64,000 nucleotides of DNA from Xanthomonas arboricola pv. populi. GTDB lineage: Bacteria; Pseudomonadota; Gammaproteobacteria; Xanthomonadales; Xanthomonadaceae. The notes under the pieces are model-generated. The model searched no databases. It saw only the letters and a list, made by a program, of their open reading frames with translations, and was not told where the DNA came from. Below are positions 28,742 to 38,772 of this stretch, one piece after another (the stretch's first letter is position 1; each line of letters opens with the position of its first letter). The DNA lies in NCBI RefSeq assembly GCF_002939945.1, contig NZ_MDEB01000003.1, positions 376,547 through 440,546 on the forward strand. The letters run 5' to 3'. A program made the position numbers and the translations under genes.

Positions 28742-29554
28742 CTAGTGCACCACGTCGGCCCCGATGACGTCCTTGGCGACCACCGACCACGACAGCTTGC
28801 CAAAGCCCTTGTTGCCCCACTCGGTGCCCCAGCTGTTTTCGACGATCAGCCCTTCACTGTCGTAGCCCAGCGCGATCACCGCATGCCCGCCCAGGATCGG
28901 CGTCTTGGTGTCGTAGTCGACCTGGTTTTTCGGCGTAAGGTCTTCGAAACCCTGGCGGACATAGAAGCCGATGGCCACCGGCGTGGACGAGGCCAGCGCA
29001 AGTTTGATCTGTTCGATCAGGGCCCGCCCGCCATTGCCGTTGCCCGAGTACAGCACGGTGTACTTGCGGTATGGCGTGGGATTCTTGGCAGCGTTGGCGC
29101 GGTCGGCTGCGGTGGGTGGGTTCTTCCAGTTGTAGTTGCCCCACGAGTAATGCTGCTCGGTGTCGATGCCTTGGGCCAGCGCGACGTCCAGCGGCGCTTC
29201 CAGCGTGGAGCCCTCATCGACGCCACCGTTGACCTGGCTGTAGAGATACATCGGGGCGAAGCGGAGTTGCGCCTGCTTGTTGGCGTTGGCATACCAACCG
29301 GTCAGGGTGTGGGCGGTTGCCCATGACGCACATGACCCCACCTGGCCCTGGTCGCCCGGGGTGATTGCCCAGGCAGTCAGGTCGACCGTGGCGGGCAGGG
29401 GTTTGGCGGCGCTCGCAATGCCGAACAACGGAGTGACCGGCTGCATCAATGACGAGGGTTTCAGGCCCATCCCGTGCATTGCCGCCTGTGCGGCGGCGGA
29501 GGACAGGCTCAGGGCAGCAAGCAGGCAGAGGGTGAGCGAACGGTGCTTGTTCAT
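28742..29554 (-). CDS. Secreted papain-family (C1) cysteine protease
   Basis: A 270-residue exported protease. The signal peptide is MNKHRSLTLCLLAALSLSS followed by AAAQA. All catalytic elements are present: the oxyanion Gln and nucleophile Cys in GQVGSCASWAT, the His in GGHAVIALGYD, and the Asn in ENSWGTEWGNKGF. There is only a short pro-segment. Related xanthomonad enzymes are exported virulence-associated proteases, but export beyond the periplasm is not shown here. It is inserted, on the opposite strand, between creC and creD. Confidence 0.9.
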   Translation of the reverse strand: MNKHRSLTLCLLAALSLSSAAAQAAMHGMGLKPSSLMQPVTPLFGIASAAKPLPATVDLTAWAITPGDQGQVGSCASWATAHTLTGWYANANKQAQLRFAPMYLYSQVNGGVDEGSTLEAPLDVALAQGIDTEQHYSWGNYNWKNPPTAADRANAAKNPTPYRKYTVLYSGNGNGGRALIEQIKLALASSTPVAIGFYVRQGFEDLTPKNQVDYDTKTPILGGHAVIALGYDSEGLIVENSWGTEWGNKGFGKLSWSVVAKDVIGADVVH

Positions 29555-29911
29555 GAGAGGCAAACTCCAGGCGAGAGAGGAATGCAGTCGTGCGCGCTTC
29601 TGGAACCACGGCCGGCAAGCACGCATACGTGTGCGACACCGCCGATGCGGCGCGCGTAACGCTGAATGAGGACGCCGCGGAACCACGGAACTGCAACGCC
29701 ATGGTCAAAACAGACTCGAAAAAAGCAATGGCCCCGTCATGCGCGACTGCACTCGCATCGTTGCGCCTGGCGGCGAAGCGCGCGGCGATGATGCGAAACG
29801 TTGGCGATGAAACGGAACCATGTCCTGGGCCGTCGTTGCATTTTTGCGGTGCGAAACCCGCATTTCCTAACTGGGTCACAGTGCCGGTCGCCAATGCTGC
29901 CGATCGCCCAC

Positions 29912-29938
29912 TTCACATTCGCTTCAAATTCGCCTCAA
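29912..29938 (+). promoter_or_regulatory. cre-tag-like CreB operator upstream of creD
   Basis: TTCAC (29912-29916), 6 nt ATTCGC, TTCAA (29923-29927), again ATTCGC, then CTCAA (29934-29938). The published cre-tag is TTCAC-N6-TTCAC. Here there are three half-sites at an exact 11 bp period, the first perfect and the others one or two mismatches off. It lies 55-81 nt before the creD start, a normal activator position. Confidence 0.75.
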
Positions 29939-29992
29939 ACCCCCGACACCGGCGCACCGCACCCTGGCCACCTCCCAGACTGAGGATGGTCG

Positions 29993-31312
29993 ATGAAATC
30001 CCTGAAACTGTTATTGCGCTTCGCCACCATTGGTGGATTGATCCTGTTGCTGCTGATTCCGTTGCTGTTGATCCGTGGCACCGTGCAGGACCGTGCGCGT
30101 TACCGCGACGAGGCGGTGGAGCGGGTGGCGCAGAGCAAGGCCGGCGAGCAGCAGTTCATCGCGCCGGTGCGGGTGCTGCCGTTTACCGAGGACGTGCAGG
30201 TCACCGAGCCCGACGAGCAGGGCAACCCGCGCAAGGTCTGGCGCAAGCGCGACGGCCAGTTGCTGCAGGCTCCGCGCACGCTCACCCTGAGCGGCGAACT
30301 GACCCCGTCCGAGCGCAAGATCGGCCTGTTCCGCGTGCAGGTGTATGCGTGGAAGGCCAGGCTCAAGGCCGAGTTCGACCCGTTCGATTATCCGGCCGTG
30401 GATGGTCGCCGCTATGGTCGGCCGCATCTGGCGGTGGGCATTTCCGATGTGCGTGGCCTGGTCGGCACGCCGAGCCTGCAGGTGGATGGCCGCAGCTTGC
30501 CGCTGGAGAGCGGGGCCGGCGGTCTGGCGGCGCGCTCGGCCGGTATCCATGCCGATCTGCAGCCGCTGGACGATGCGCTGGCCGGCAAGCTGGGCGATGG
30601 CAACCTGGTGGAGATGTCCTTCCTGCTGGACGGCACCCGCAGCCTGGCGATCGCACCGATTGCCGACAATAACGACATCGCGCTGCGCTCGGCCTGGCCG
30701 CATCCGCTGTTCGGCGGGCGCTTCCTGCCGAATGCGCCGACGATCGGCGCACGCGGTTTCGATGCGAGCTGGTCGTTGTCGTCGCTGGCCACCGGTGCGC
30801 AGGCGCAGCTGCAGTCCAGCCAGCCGGCGCTGGATACGCTGGAAGTGCGGCTGGTCGACCCGGTGGACGTGTATACCCAGGCGGACCGGGCCAGCAAGTA
30901 CGGCATCCTGTTCGTGGTGCTGACCTTTGTGGCGTTCGTGTTGTTCGAGTTGATCAAGCGTCTGCCGATCCATCCCCTGCAGTACCTGCTGGTGGGTCTG
31001 GCGCTGGCGATCTTCTTCCTGCTGCTGCTGAGCCTTTCCGAGCACATCGCGTTCTGGCAGGCGTATCTGGTCTCGGCCGCGGCGTGTATCGGCCTGCAGT
31101 TCTTCTATCTGTCCGGGGTGTTGCGCAGCTGGGTGCGTGCAGCCGGGTTCTCGGCGATGCTCACTGCGTTGTACGGGGTGCTCTACAGCCTGTTGATCTC
31201 CGAAGACAACTCGCTGCTGATGGGATCGCTGCTGCTGTTCGGCATCCTGGCCAGCATCATGTGGGTGACCCGCAAGCTCGATTGGTACGAGCTTGGCAAC
31301 AGCCTGCGCTGA
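29993..31312 (+). CDS. creD: Inner-membrane protein CreD
   Basis: A 439-residue membrane protein of the CreD family, the main output of the CreBC system, linked to envelope integrity. It has one N-terminal helix (GLILLLLIPLLLIRG), a large periplasmic domain, and a C-terminal set of helices (for example YGILFVVLTFVAFVLFELIK and HPLQYLLVGLALAIFFLLLL). The segment PLQYLLVGLALA is typical of the family. ATG 29993 has GAGG upstream, and a cre-tag-like site precedes it. The 29555-29911 interval otherwise appears empty. Confidence 0.95.
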   Translation: MKSLKLLLRFATIGGLILLLLIPLLLIRGTVQDRARYRDEAVERVAQSKAGEQQFIAPVRVLPFTEDVQVTEPDEQGNPRKVWRKRDGQLLQAPRTLTLSGELTPSERKIGLFRVQVYAWKARLKAEFDPFDYPAVDGRRYGRPHLAVGISDVRGLVGTPSLQVDGRSLPLESGAGGLAARSAGIHADLQPLDDALAGKLGDGNLVEMSFLLDGTRSLAIAPIADNNDIALRSAWPHPLFGGRFLPNAPTIGARGFDASWSLSSLATGAQAQLQSSQPALDTLEVRLVDPVDVYTQADRASKYGILFVVLTFVAFVLFELIKRLPIHPLQYLLVGLALAIFFLLLLSLSEHIAFWQAYLVSAAACIGLQFFYLSGVLRSWVRAAGFSAMLTALYGVLYSLLISEDNSLLMGSLLLFGILASIMWVTRKLDWYELGNSLR

Positions 31313-31319
31313 GGCCGGC

Positions 31320-31742
31320 ATGCGCGCTCACGCACAGCTGTACCGGCGGGCGCAGCGTTTGCTGCCCGCCGGGATCGACACGGTGGCGCTGCTTCCCGCA
31401 GCGCTGCCGCAGCATTGGGAAGCTTCGCCGTTGTCGGCCTTGCCCTTGCGCCGCGACGGACGCCGCGGGGTGATCGGCCTGCGTCTGCATGCGGTCACCG
31501 TGCAGGCACTGCGTCTGGGTGGCAACGGATTCCTGCAGGCGGTACAGCGGCAGGACGCGGCGGCAGACAGCGCGCGTCAGCGTCGATACGGGCCGTGGCA
31601 GCGGTTGGGCAGCGGCGGCTATTGGGCGCGCAGCACCGATGCACTGCTCGGTGTGCTGCTGGCCACCGAGGAGGCGGCTGTGTGGTTGTTGTGGCAGCAG
31701 CCTGCGGCCGCGGCCGCGGTCAACGGCAGCTGGCTGCGCTGA
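31320..31742 (+). CDS. Protein of unknown function downstream of creD
   Basis: A 140-residue protein starting 7 nt after creD, so probably co-transcribed and under CreB control. It is soluble, Ala/Arg/Leu-rich, without a signal peptide, and contains a GPWQRLGSGGYWARSTDALL segment. No family is recognised. The operon position suggests an accessory role in the Cre response, which is inference. Confidence 0.65.
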   Translation: MRAHAQLYRRAQRLLPAGIDTVALLPAALPQHWEASPLSALPLRRDGRRGVIGLRLHAVTVQALRLGGNGFLQAVQRQDAAADSARQRRYGPWQRLGSGGYWARSTDALLGVLLATEEAAVWLLWQQPAAAAAVNGSWLR

Positions 31743-31777
31743 CCCACGGCAGCGCAGCTGCGCCAGGCTGGCTTACC

Positions 31778-32389
31778 ATGGCCGGCATGAGCGGCTCCTC
31801 CCTGATCGTCGAAACGGTGCGCGGCACGCAGGTGCTGCCGCATCTGGATGCGGTGGCGCGGCTGCGGATCGAGGTGTTCCGCGCCTGGCCGTATCTGTAC
31901 GAAGGCGATGCCGATTACGAACGCGGGTATCTGGCCGCGTACGCGGCCTCGCCGGACAGCGTGTTCGTGCTGGCATGCGATGGCGATGCGGTGATCGGCG
32001 CCTCCACCGGGCTGCCGCTGCTCGACGACAGCGATGCCTTCCAGGCGCCGTTTCGCGCGGCCGGCATCGACCCGGCCGGGGTGTTCTATTTCGGCGAATC
32101 GGTGTTGTTGCCGGCGTATCGCGGGCAAGGCATCGGCCACGCCTTCTTCGACCGGCGCGAAGCGCACGCACGTGCAGTGGGGCGCTTCGCGCTGACGGCG
32201 TTCTGCTCGGTGCAGCGTGCGCCGGAGGATCCGCGCATGCCGGCCGATTACCGGGCCAACGACGTGTTCTGGCGCAAGCGTGGCTATGCACCGCAACCGG
32301 GCATGTGCGTGCAGTTGGCGTGGGCAGAGTTGCATCGTGGTGAGATCGACCACAGCTTGAGTGTGTGGACGCGGACGCTGTCGGGGTGA
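31778..32389 (+). CDS. GNAT family N-acetyltransferase
   Basis: A 203-residue single-domain acetyltransferase. Motif A is seen in VLLPAYRGQGIGHAFFDRRE (RGQGIG binds the CoA pyrophosphate), with the preceding strand FYFGESV. It starts at ATG 31778, or at ATG 31787 nine bases later. Substrate unknown. It is the first of a compact rightward run continuing to zur. Confidence 0.85.
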   Translation: MAGMSGSSLIVETVRGTQVLPHLDAVARLRIEVFRAWPYLYEGDADYERGYLAAYAASPDSVFVLACDGDAVIGASTGLPLLDDSDAFQAPFRAAGIDPAGVFYFGESVLLPAYRGQGIGHAFFDRREAHARAVGRFALTAFCSVQRAPEDPRMPADYRANDVFWRKRGYAPQPGMCVQLAWAELHRGEIDHSLSVWTRTLSG

Positions 32390-32447
32390 CTGCCAACGAC
32401 CTTAGCGCCGCCTTGCTCCTTCCGATCCATCGCAACCAGGCCGCCAG

Positions 32448-33332
32448 ATGAAAATCGCCGTCGCCAAATATCCGATCGGCAAACCAGCCGACTTTGCCGC
32501 CTTCGCCGCACGCCAATCGGCACTGGTGGGCGAGGCGGCCGCCGCCGGCGCACGCGTGCTGGTATTGCCCGAGTATCTGGCGCTGGAGCTGGGCGCGACC
32601 TTCGGCACGCAGGTTTCTGCCGGTTTGCCCGAGTCGCTGGCGGCGATCCAGACGCTGCGTGCGCCGTGGCTGGAGTTGTTTGCCGGCCTGGCACGCCGGC
32701 ACCAGCTGCATCTGATTGCCGGCAGCTTTCTGCTGGACCTGGGCCAGGGCCGTTACCGCAATCGCAGCGACTTGTTCACGCCCGACGGCCGGCACGGCTG
32801 GCAGGACAAGCTGCAATTGACCGGCTTCGAAAAGGCCACCGGGCTGATCGAGCCGGGTGAGGCGCTGAAGGTGTTCGACCTGGACGGCGTGCGCGCGGCG
32901 ATCGCGATCTGCTACGACAGCGAGTTCCCGCTGCCGGTGCGCGCGCAGTACGAGGCCGGCGCGCGGCTGTTGATCGTGCCCAGTTGCACCGACACCGCCG
33001 CCGGGGCGATGCGGGTGCGCGTCGGCTGCCTGGCGCGCGCGCTGGAAAACCGCGTGTTCGTCGCGCAATCGGTCACTGCCGGTCAAGCGCCGTGGAGCCC
33101 GGCGCTGGACGTCAATACCGGCGAAGCGGCGGTGTTCGCACCGATGGACGTCGGCTTCCCGGCCGATGGCGTGCTGGCGCAGACCCAGGGCAATACCGTG
33201 TGGGCGTATGCGGAGCTGGACTTCGCCGCCTTCGAGGCCAGTCGCGCGCAGGCGCAGGTCGCCAACGATCGCGATTGGGTCGGTCAATCGGGCGCTCACC
33301 TTGCGCGTGCCAGGCTGGCCACGTTCGACTGA
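32448..33332 (+). CDS. Carbon-nitrogen hydrolase (nitrilase superfamily)
   Basis: A 294-residue amidase-like enzyme. The Glu-Lys-Cys triad is visible: Glu in VLVLPEYLALE, Lys in WQDKLQLTGFE, and Cys in AIAICYDSEFP. Length and order fit the superfamily branch of omega-amidase-like and N-carbamoyl amidohydrolases; the specific substrate cannot be read from sequence. It follows the GNAT gene after 58 nt, and the two often form a pair in other genomes. Confidence 0.9.
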   Translation: MKIAVAKYPIGKPADFAAFAARQSALVGEAAAAGARVLVLPEYLALELGATFGTQVSAGLPESLAAIQTLRAPWLELFAGLARRHQLHLIAGSFLLDLGQGRYRNRSDLFTPDGRHGWQDKLQLTGFEKATGLIEPGEALKVFDLDGVRAAIAICYDSEFPLPVRAQYEAGARLLIVPSCTDTAAGAMRVRVGCLARALENRVFVAQSVTAGQAPWSPALDVNTGEAAVFAPMDVGFPADGVLAQTQGNTVWAYAELDFAAFEASRAQAQVANDRDWVGQSGAHLARARLATFD

Positions 33333-33467
33333 CAGAGCGCGGCCAACCACTGCGCGCAGCGTCAGGCGAGCGCAGTCGGTGCCCGCGACCAATCGCGCCA
33401 CGCTTACGCTCCGAGATTTCCGCGCCATCCCACAACGTTCGTTATTCGCACCCTCCACCAGGTTCCC

Positions 33468-34559
33468 ATGACCAAGAAAACCCTGATTCCGCACAGCGTC
33501 CGTCTCGAATTCGCGCCCGGCGCGCTGGTGCACAGCAATCTGTCCGGGGCGGCCTTCACCGACGACTGGCTGTGGGTGGCCGGCGATGAGGCCTGCGCGG
33601 TGGATCGCCTGCGCAAGCTCGACCCCGTGCGGCGCGAGACGCTGCGCTTCGGCCAGGGGCAGAGCTTTGCGCTGGCCGAGTTGCTGGATCTGCCCGGCGA
33701 GGCGGACGAAGAGGCGGATCTGGAAGGCATGGCGCTGTCGGACGGCTTGCTGTGGGTGATCGGCTCGCATGGGCTCAAGCGCAAGAACGCCAAGCGCAGT
33801 CGCGACGATGCCGAAAACGCCAAACGCCTGACCAAGCTCAAGCTCGACGCCAATCGCCGCCTGCTGGCCTGCCTGCCGATCGAGCGCGATGCCGACGGCA
33901 CGCCACGACTGGTGCGCGAAGCCGCCGACGGCCGTCGTGCGTTGCGCCTAAAGGGCGATGCCAAACACAACCAGCTCACCGACCTGCTGGCCGACGACCC
34001 GCACTTCGGCCCATTCCTGAAGATCCCCGGCAAGGACAACGGTTTCGATATCGAAGGCATCGTGGTGGACGGCGAGCGCCTGCTGCTGGGCCTGCGCGGG
34101 CCGGTGCTGCGCGGCTGGTCGGCGCTGCTGGAGATCCGGGTCCAGGCGCATGGCGACCACCTGCGGCTGGTGCCGCTGGACGAAGACGGCTCGCTGCTGC
34201 GCAAGCACTTCCTGCAATTGGGCGGGCTGGGCGTCCGCGACCTGCATTACTCCGGCGACGACCTGTACCTGCTGGCCGGCCCGACCATGGTGCTGAACGG
34301 CGAAATCCGCCTGTTCAAATGGCCGGGCGCGCGCACCGTGCTGGCCGCCAACCAGGCGCCGGTGCGCTTTCAGCACGCGCTGCTGGAATCGGCGGTGTTG
34401 CCGCACGGCACCGACAGCGACCGCGCCGAGGCGATCTGCAATCTTCCCAGGCACCTGGCCGGCGACACACCCAGCTGGCTGGTGCTGTACGACGCGCCCG
34501 GCCCGGCGCGCAGCGGCGGCGATGGCGTGGTCTACGGCGACCTGTTGCGCAACCGCTGA
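33468..34559 (+). CDS. DUF3616 family protein
   Basis: A 363-residue cytosolic protein resembling DUF3616, a beta-propeller-like family of unknown function. Recurrent segments such as [37 protein letters not shown] and [17 protein letters not shown] repeat the propeller-blade pattern. A basic stretch ([16 protein letters not shown]) sits in one loop. It lies just before gltX in the same direction. Confidence 0.82.
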   Translation: MTKKTLIPHSVRLEFAPGALVHSNLSGAAFTDDWLWVAGDEACAVDRLRKLDPVRRETLRFGQGQSFALAELLDLPGEADEEADLEGMALSDGLLWVIGSHGLKRKNAKRSRDDAENAKRLTKLKLDANRRLLACLPIERDADGTPRLVREAADGRRALRLKGDAKHNQLTDLLADDPHFGPFLKIPGKDNGFDIEGIVVDGERLLLGLRGPVLRGWSALLEIRVQAHGDHLRLVPLDEDGSLLRKHFLQLGGLGVRDLHYSGDDLYLLAGPTMVLNGEIRLFKWPGARTVLAANQAPVRFQHALLESAVLPHGTDSDRAEAICNLPRHLAGDTPSWLVLYDAPGPARSGGDGVVYGDLLRNR

Positions 34560-34624
34560 GCCGCGCGGGCAGGTCTGCGCTGGTCAAGGTAAAATCGGCC
34601 GATCCCCGTTCCGCCGAGCGCTCC

Positions 34625-36028
34625 ATGACCTGCCGCACCCGTTTTGCCCCCAGCCCCACCGGTTACCTGCACATCGGCGGCGCCCGCACCGCCCTGTATT
34701 GCTGGCTGGAGGCGCGCCGTCGCGGCGGGCAGTTCGTGCTGCGCATCGAGGACACCGACCGTGAGCGCAGCACCCAGGCCGCGATCGACGCCATCCTGGA
34801 GGCGATGGACTGGCTGGGCCTGGACTATGACGAAGGCCCGATCTACCAGACCCAGCGCGTGGCCCGCTACCAGGAGGTGGCCGAGCAGCTGCTGGCGCAG
34901 GGCAAGGCCTATTACGCCTACGAAACCCGCGAAGAGCTCGACGCCATGCGCGAGGCCGCCATGGCCAGGCAGGAAAAGCCGCGCTACAACGGTGCCGCCC
35001 GCGAGCAGAACCTGCCGTACCGCGACGACCCCAACCGGGTCATCCGCTTCAAGAACCCGGTCGGCGGCACGGTGGTGTTCGACGACCTGATCAAGGGCGT
35101 CATCGAGATCGCCAACAGCGAGCTCGACGACATGGTGATCTTCCGCCCGGACGGCTTCCCCACCTACAACTTCGCGGTGGTGGTGGACGACTGGGACATG
35201 GGCATCACCGAGGTGATCCGTGGCGACGACCACATCAACAACACCCCGCGCCAGATCAACATCTACCAGGCGCTGGGCGCGCCGGTGCCGAAGTTCGCGC
35301 ACATGCCGATGATCCTGGACGAACAGGGCGCCAAGCTGTCCAAGCGCACCGGCGCGGCCGACGTGATGCAGTACAGGGACGCCGGCTATCTGCCGCATGC
35401 GCTGATCAACTACCTGGCGCGCTTGGGCTGGTCGCATGGCGACCAGGAATTGTTCGGTCGGCAGGAATTGCTCGACCTGTTCGACGTCAAGGACGTCAAC
35501 TCCAAGGCCGCGCGGCTGGACATGGCCAAGCTGGGCTGGGTCAACCAGCATTACCTCAAGACCGACGACCCGGCCAGTATCGCCCCGCAGCTGGAATACC
35601 AGCTCGCCAGGCTCGGCATCGATGTCGCCGCCGGCCCGGCCGCCGCCGACGTGGTGGTGGCGCTGCGCGAGCGCGTGCAGACCTTGAAGGACATGGCCGA
35701 AAAAGCCGTGGTCTGGTACCGGCCGCTGGAAACCTACGACGAGGCGGCAGTGATGAAGCACCTCAAGCTGGGCGCAGAGGTGCCGCTGGGCAAGGCACGC
35801 GAACTGCTGGCCGGCGTCAGCGAATGGAGCGTGGAGAACGTCTCGGCCGCGCTGCACGACGCTGCCGCCGCGCTGGAGCTGGGCATGGGCAAGGTGGCCC
35901 AGCCGCTGCGCGTGGCCATCACCGGCACCCAGGTCAGCCCGGACATTTCGCAGACCGTGTACCTGGCCGGACGCGAGGGCGCCTTGAAACGCATCGATGC
36001 GGCACTCATCAAGATAGGGGCGGGCTGA
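34625..36028 (+). CDS. gltX: Glutamyl-tRNA synthetase
   Basis: A class I aminoacyl-tRNA synthetase of 467 residues charging tRNA-Glu. HIGH-type motif: [17 protein letters not shown]-type motif: AKLSKRTG. The region corresponding to the zinc site of E. coli GluRS lacks cysteines, so this is the zinc-free form. ATG at 34625. The zur gene follows after 15 nt, giving probable co-transcription. Confidence 0.97.
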   Translation: MTCRTRFAPSPTGYLHIGGARTALYCWLEARRRGGQFVLRIEDTDRERSTQAAIDAILEAMDWLGLDYDEGPIYQTQRVARYQEVAEQLLAQGKAYYAYETREELDAMREAAMARQEKPRYNGAAREQNLPYRDDPNRVIRFKNPVGGTVVFDDLIKGVIEIANSELDDMVIFRPDGFPTYNFAVVVDDWDMGITEVIRGDDHINNTPRQINIYQALGAPVPKFAHMPMILDEQGAKLSKRTGAADVMQYRDAGYLPHALINYLARLGWSHGDQELFGRQELLDLFDVKDVNSKAARLDMAKLGWVNQHYLKTDDPASIAPQLEYQLARLGIDVAAGPAAADVVVALRERVQTLKDMAEKAVVWYRPLETYDEAAVMKHLKLGAEVPLGKARELLAGVSEWSVENVSAALHDAAAALELGMGKVAQPLRVAITGTQVSPDISQTVYLAGREGALKRIDAALIKIGAG

Positions 36029-36043
36029 CCGCCGGAGCCTGTG

Positions 36044-36538
36044 ATGAACACCAACGAATATGCCTGCACTGCACCGCATCACCATGTCGACGACGCCAAC
36101 GGCTTCGTGCGTGCGGTGGAGCGCGCCTGCAGCGAGCGCGGCCTGCGGCTGACGCCGATCCGCGCCAATGTGCTGCGGCTGATCGCCGACGCCTGCAAGC
36201 CGGTCAAGGCCTACGAACTGCTGGACTGGGTGCGCGAAGGCAAGGGCGTCGGCGCCGACGCTCCGCCCACGGTGTACCGCGCGCTGGACTTCCTGATGGC
36301 CAACGGCTTCGTGCACAAGCTCGAATCGGTCAACGCCTTTGTTGCCTGCCATCACCCCAACAGCGCCCAGCACTCGGTCCCGTTCCTGATCTGCGACCGC
36401 TGCCACAGCGCGGTGGAGCTGGAAGACCGCGAGGTGGTGGCGCAACTGGAAGCGCGCGCCAAGGCGCTGGGTTTCCAGCCGCAGGCGCAGACCCTGGAAG
36501 TGCATGGCCTGTGCGCCAAGTGTGCGGTGGGGGAGTGA
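36044..36538 (+). CDS. zur: Zinc uptake regulator Zur (Fur family)
   Basis: A 164-residue Fur-family repressor. It has the winged helix (PTVYRALDFLMANGFVHKLES), then metal sites: CHHPNS, and CDRC and CAKC cysteine pairs for structural zinc. The N-terminal His-rich ACTAPHHH and overall form fit Zur rather than Fur. ATG 36044 is chosen because GGAG is 6 nt upstream. Its targets may include the ZnuD-like receptor at 51115-53181. After the stop, 36539-36819 holds only a short direct repeat (AGTACCCAG twice, about 36658-36677). Confidence 0.93.
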   Translation: MNTNEYACTAPHHHVDDANGFVRAVERACSERGLRLTPIRANVLRLIADACKPVKAYELLDWVREGKGVGADAPPTVYRALDFLMANGFVHKLESVNAFVACHHPNSAQHSVPFLICDRCHSAVELEDREVVAQLEARAKALGFQPQAQTLEVHGLCAKCAVGE

Positions 36539-36819
36539 CGATCGCCGGCGAAACAGGCGATTTACCGCTCCTGCGGCAATAGACATATGCAGCAATCCGC
36601 CGCTGGTGGATGTGCTTCTGCTACACGATGCAACGCTTCGAACGACACACTTGCGGAAGTACCCAGAAGTACCCAGCAAGCGCGGAAGCGCATCGGCTGG
36701 CGGCTGATCGCCCGTTCGGTGCTCAAGCGATGCGGATGCGTGGAGTCATCGCTGCCATCGCCACGTCGCATGGCAGATTGCAGTGCGCGTGACAGCGCTC
36801 CAGCGCGCACGGGCAAGGG

Positions 36820-37728
36820 TTACGCCGCTTCTGTCGCATCCTGAGCATTGGCGCGCAGCCGTTGCGCATCACGTGCGGGCGGCGCGCCGAGAATGCGCGC
36901 ATAGTCGCGATTGAACTGCGATGCGCTCTCATAGCCGACACGGAAGCCGGCATCGGCGGCGTTCAGCGCCTCGGCCAGCATCAGTCGACGCGCCTCGCGC
37001 ACGCGCAGATGCGAGCGATATTCCAGCGGCGTCATCGAGGTGACCGCCTTGAAATGCGCATGAAAGGTGGAACGACTCATTGCCGACAGATCGGCGATCT
37101 GCTCGATGCTGAAGCGCTGTGCGTAGTGCTCGCGCAACCACACGATGGCCTTGGAAATCTGGTTGAGCCGGCTGTCGGCGATGGCCATCTGGCGCACCAC
37201 TGCATTGGCCGGATCGGCCATCAGGCGATAGAGCACTTCGCGCAGGACCAGCGGCGCCAGCGCGGCGATCTCCTGCGGTTGGTCGAGCAGGCGTGCCAGC
37301 CGCACTGCAGCGTCCTGCAATGGCGGGGTACTGCGATTGAGCAATAAGCCGGCCTGCGCCGCATCGCGCTGCGGCTCGACCAGCTCCGGGTGGCTGACGG
37401 CCAGGTCGCTCAGCACCGCGGTGTCAAGATCCAGGCAGAAACACAGATACGGCTGCGCGGCGCTGGCCTCGATCACCGAACCGACGATCGGCAGATCCAC
37501 CGAGGCCACCAGATACATCTGCGGGTGATAGAGATACGCCGCCGCACCCAGCATCGCCTGCTTGCAGCCTTGCGCCACCAGGCACAGCATCGGCGTATAG
37601 ACCGTGGGCACCGGCACGGTCGGCGAGACGCTGCGCATGATCTGCAACCCGGCAATCCGGGTGGCGTGCATGCCGTCGCCTTGGGCGTGGCGCAGCAGGA
37701 TGTCGGTCATCTCGGTCAATGCGGACAT
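36820..37728 (-). CDS. AraC family transcriptional regulator
   Basis: A 302-residue regulator with an N-terminal AraC_N-type domain (RSVSPTVPVPTVYTPMLCLVAQG) and a C-terminal double helix-turn-helix (FSIEQIADLSAMSRSTFHAHFKAVTSMTPLEY, shown by ADLSAMSRSTFHAHF and GFRVGYESASQFNRDY). The start MSALTEMTDIL at 37728 is the usual N-terminus of this family. The regulated genes are not adjacent on the same strand, so its target is unknown. Confidence 0.92.
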   Translation of the reverse strand: MSALTEMTDILLRHAQGDGMHATRIAGLQIMRSVSPTVPVPTVYTPMLCLVAQGCKQAMLGAAAYLYHPQMYLVASVDLPIVGSVIEASAAQPYLCFCLDLDTAVLSDLAVSHPELVEPQRDAAQAGLLLNRSTPPLQDAAVRLARLLDQPQEIAALAPLVLREVLYRLMADPANAVVRQMAIADSRLNQISKAIVWLREHYAQRFSIEQIADLSAMSRSTFHAHFKAVTSMTPLEYRSHLRVREARRLMLAEALNAADAGFRVGYESASQFNRDYARILGAPPARDAQRLRANAQDATEAA

Positions 37729-37856
37729 GCAGGACTCGGCAGTGGCGCAAGGCGGCTTGGCCGCGATGCCGTCGATCGTACAAGACCGGATGTCATGGGC
37801 CCGCCAGGATCTGATAGGGCGCTCACGCGCGCGCCGTATCATAAGCGTCTGTTTCC

Positions 37857-38075
37857 GTGATCGTCTCGCCCATGCCCGCAAAACGTTCGACCATCCCCGC
37901 ACCGACGAGCCCCGCCGGCTGGAAGGCGCTCGAAGCTGCCGCCACGGCCGAGCTTGCGCGTCGCACAGCGCAAGCGCATCAGCAGATCCTGGGATTATTG
38001 AACACGCATGGACATCTGCTCAGCGAGGCGCAGCGGCGCGGCTTGCACAAGCGCTTACTGCGTGCGGGGCGCTAG
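37857..38075 (+). CDS. Small hypothetical protein
   Basis: A frame of 72 codons from GTG 37857, or 67 from ATG 37872 (MPAKRSTIPAP). The product is soluble and helix-prone, with an AWKALEAAATAEL-like Ala/Glu-rich middle and a basic end (RRGLHKRLLRAGR). No family recognised. It is divergent from the AraC gene, and a small hairpin (GTTGTAGC and GCTACAAC) follows at about 38099-38118. Coding potential looks plausible but is not proven. Confidence 0.55.
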   Translation: MIVSPMPAKRSTIPAPTSPAGWKALEAAATAELARRTAQAHQQILGLLNTHGHLLSEAQRRGLHKRLLRAGR

Positions 38076-38142
38076 GAGCGCCAACAAAACCCTCTGACGT
38101 TGTAGCGATGGCTACAACGTATGACCACAAGCGCGGCATTGA

Positions 38143-38680
38143 TCGGTGAGTCGAGCGCGCGGTGCCCTCACCACTTGCGGGACACGCCGTGAATCCGTCC
38201 GTGGAGGCTCCGTGGCGGCATCCATGCCGCCAAGGGTCCCGCAACCGGCGAGGGCACCGCAACAGAAAGTTGGTCGGTTGTCGCATGAAGTGCCTATTAT
38301 CGCGCGACGTATGTTCGCCATTGGGCCGGGCCGGCACATCACTATCCAAAATGCACATCACGCACTGCTCATGCCCATGCACACCGACCATCCCGACTGG
38401 TTGTCGCTCGACGTGCATCGAACGTTGAGCCGGCGCATCGGCATCAAACGATGCGCATCACGTACTGCTCTTACGCTGTGCACACCGACCATCCCGACAG
38501 GTCCTTGCCCGTCCACCGTCGCAGGACCTTGAGCGGCATGGATGCCGCGCCAGAGCCTTATCTGTTCGGATTCTGGCAGTTTAGGCGTCGAGAGCCGGCG
38601 TGTCCTGCTATGGTGGGCGGGCGAGGACCATGCAGTAAAGCCACAGATCACCCGCTCTACAGCTGATCCATCCGCAAAGC
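38143..38680. repeat. Composite palindromic element, copy 3
   Basis: Module A has arms 38159-38184 and 38235-38260 around GCGGCATCCATGCCGC. Inverted module B has arms 38501-38527 and 38602-38628 around GCGGCATGGATGCCGC, with an expanded loop. The spacer also holds a short duplicate of the module B entry sequence (CACACCGACCATCCCGAC at about 38380). This is the most diverged copy. No gene is visible between 38119 and 38772. Confidence 0.82.
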
Positions 38681-38772
38681 CGTAGATTGGCTGCTCTCCA
38701 AGACGTCACGTCGCAGCCACGCATCGCTCCGCGTCCAGCCAGCATCGGCCGACGCAAGCGCCAAGCTTGCGT

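Noticed and set aside
29590..29990. A plus-strand frame between the cysteine protease and creD
   Set aside because: It overlaps the promoter and cre-tag region and reads into creD in the wrong frame.
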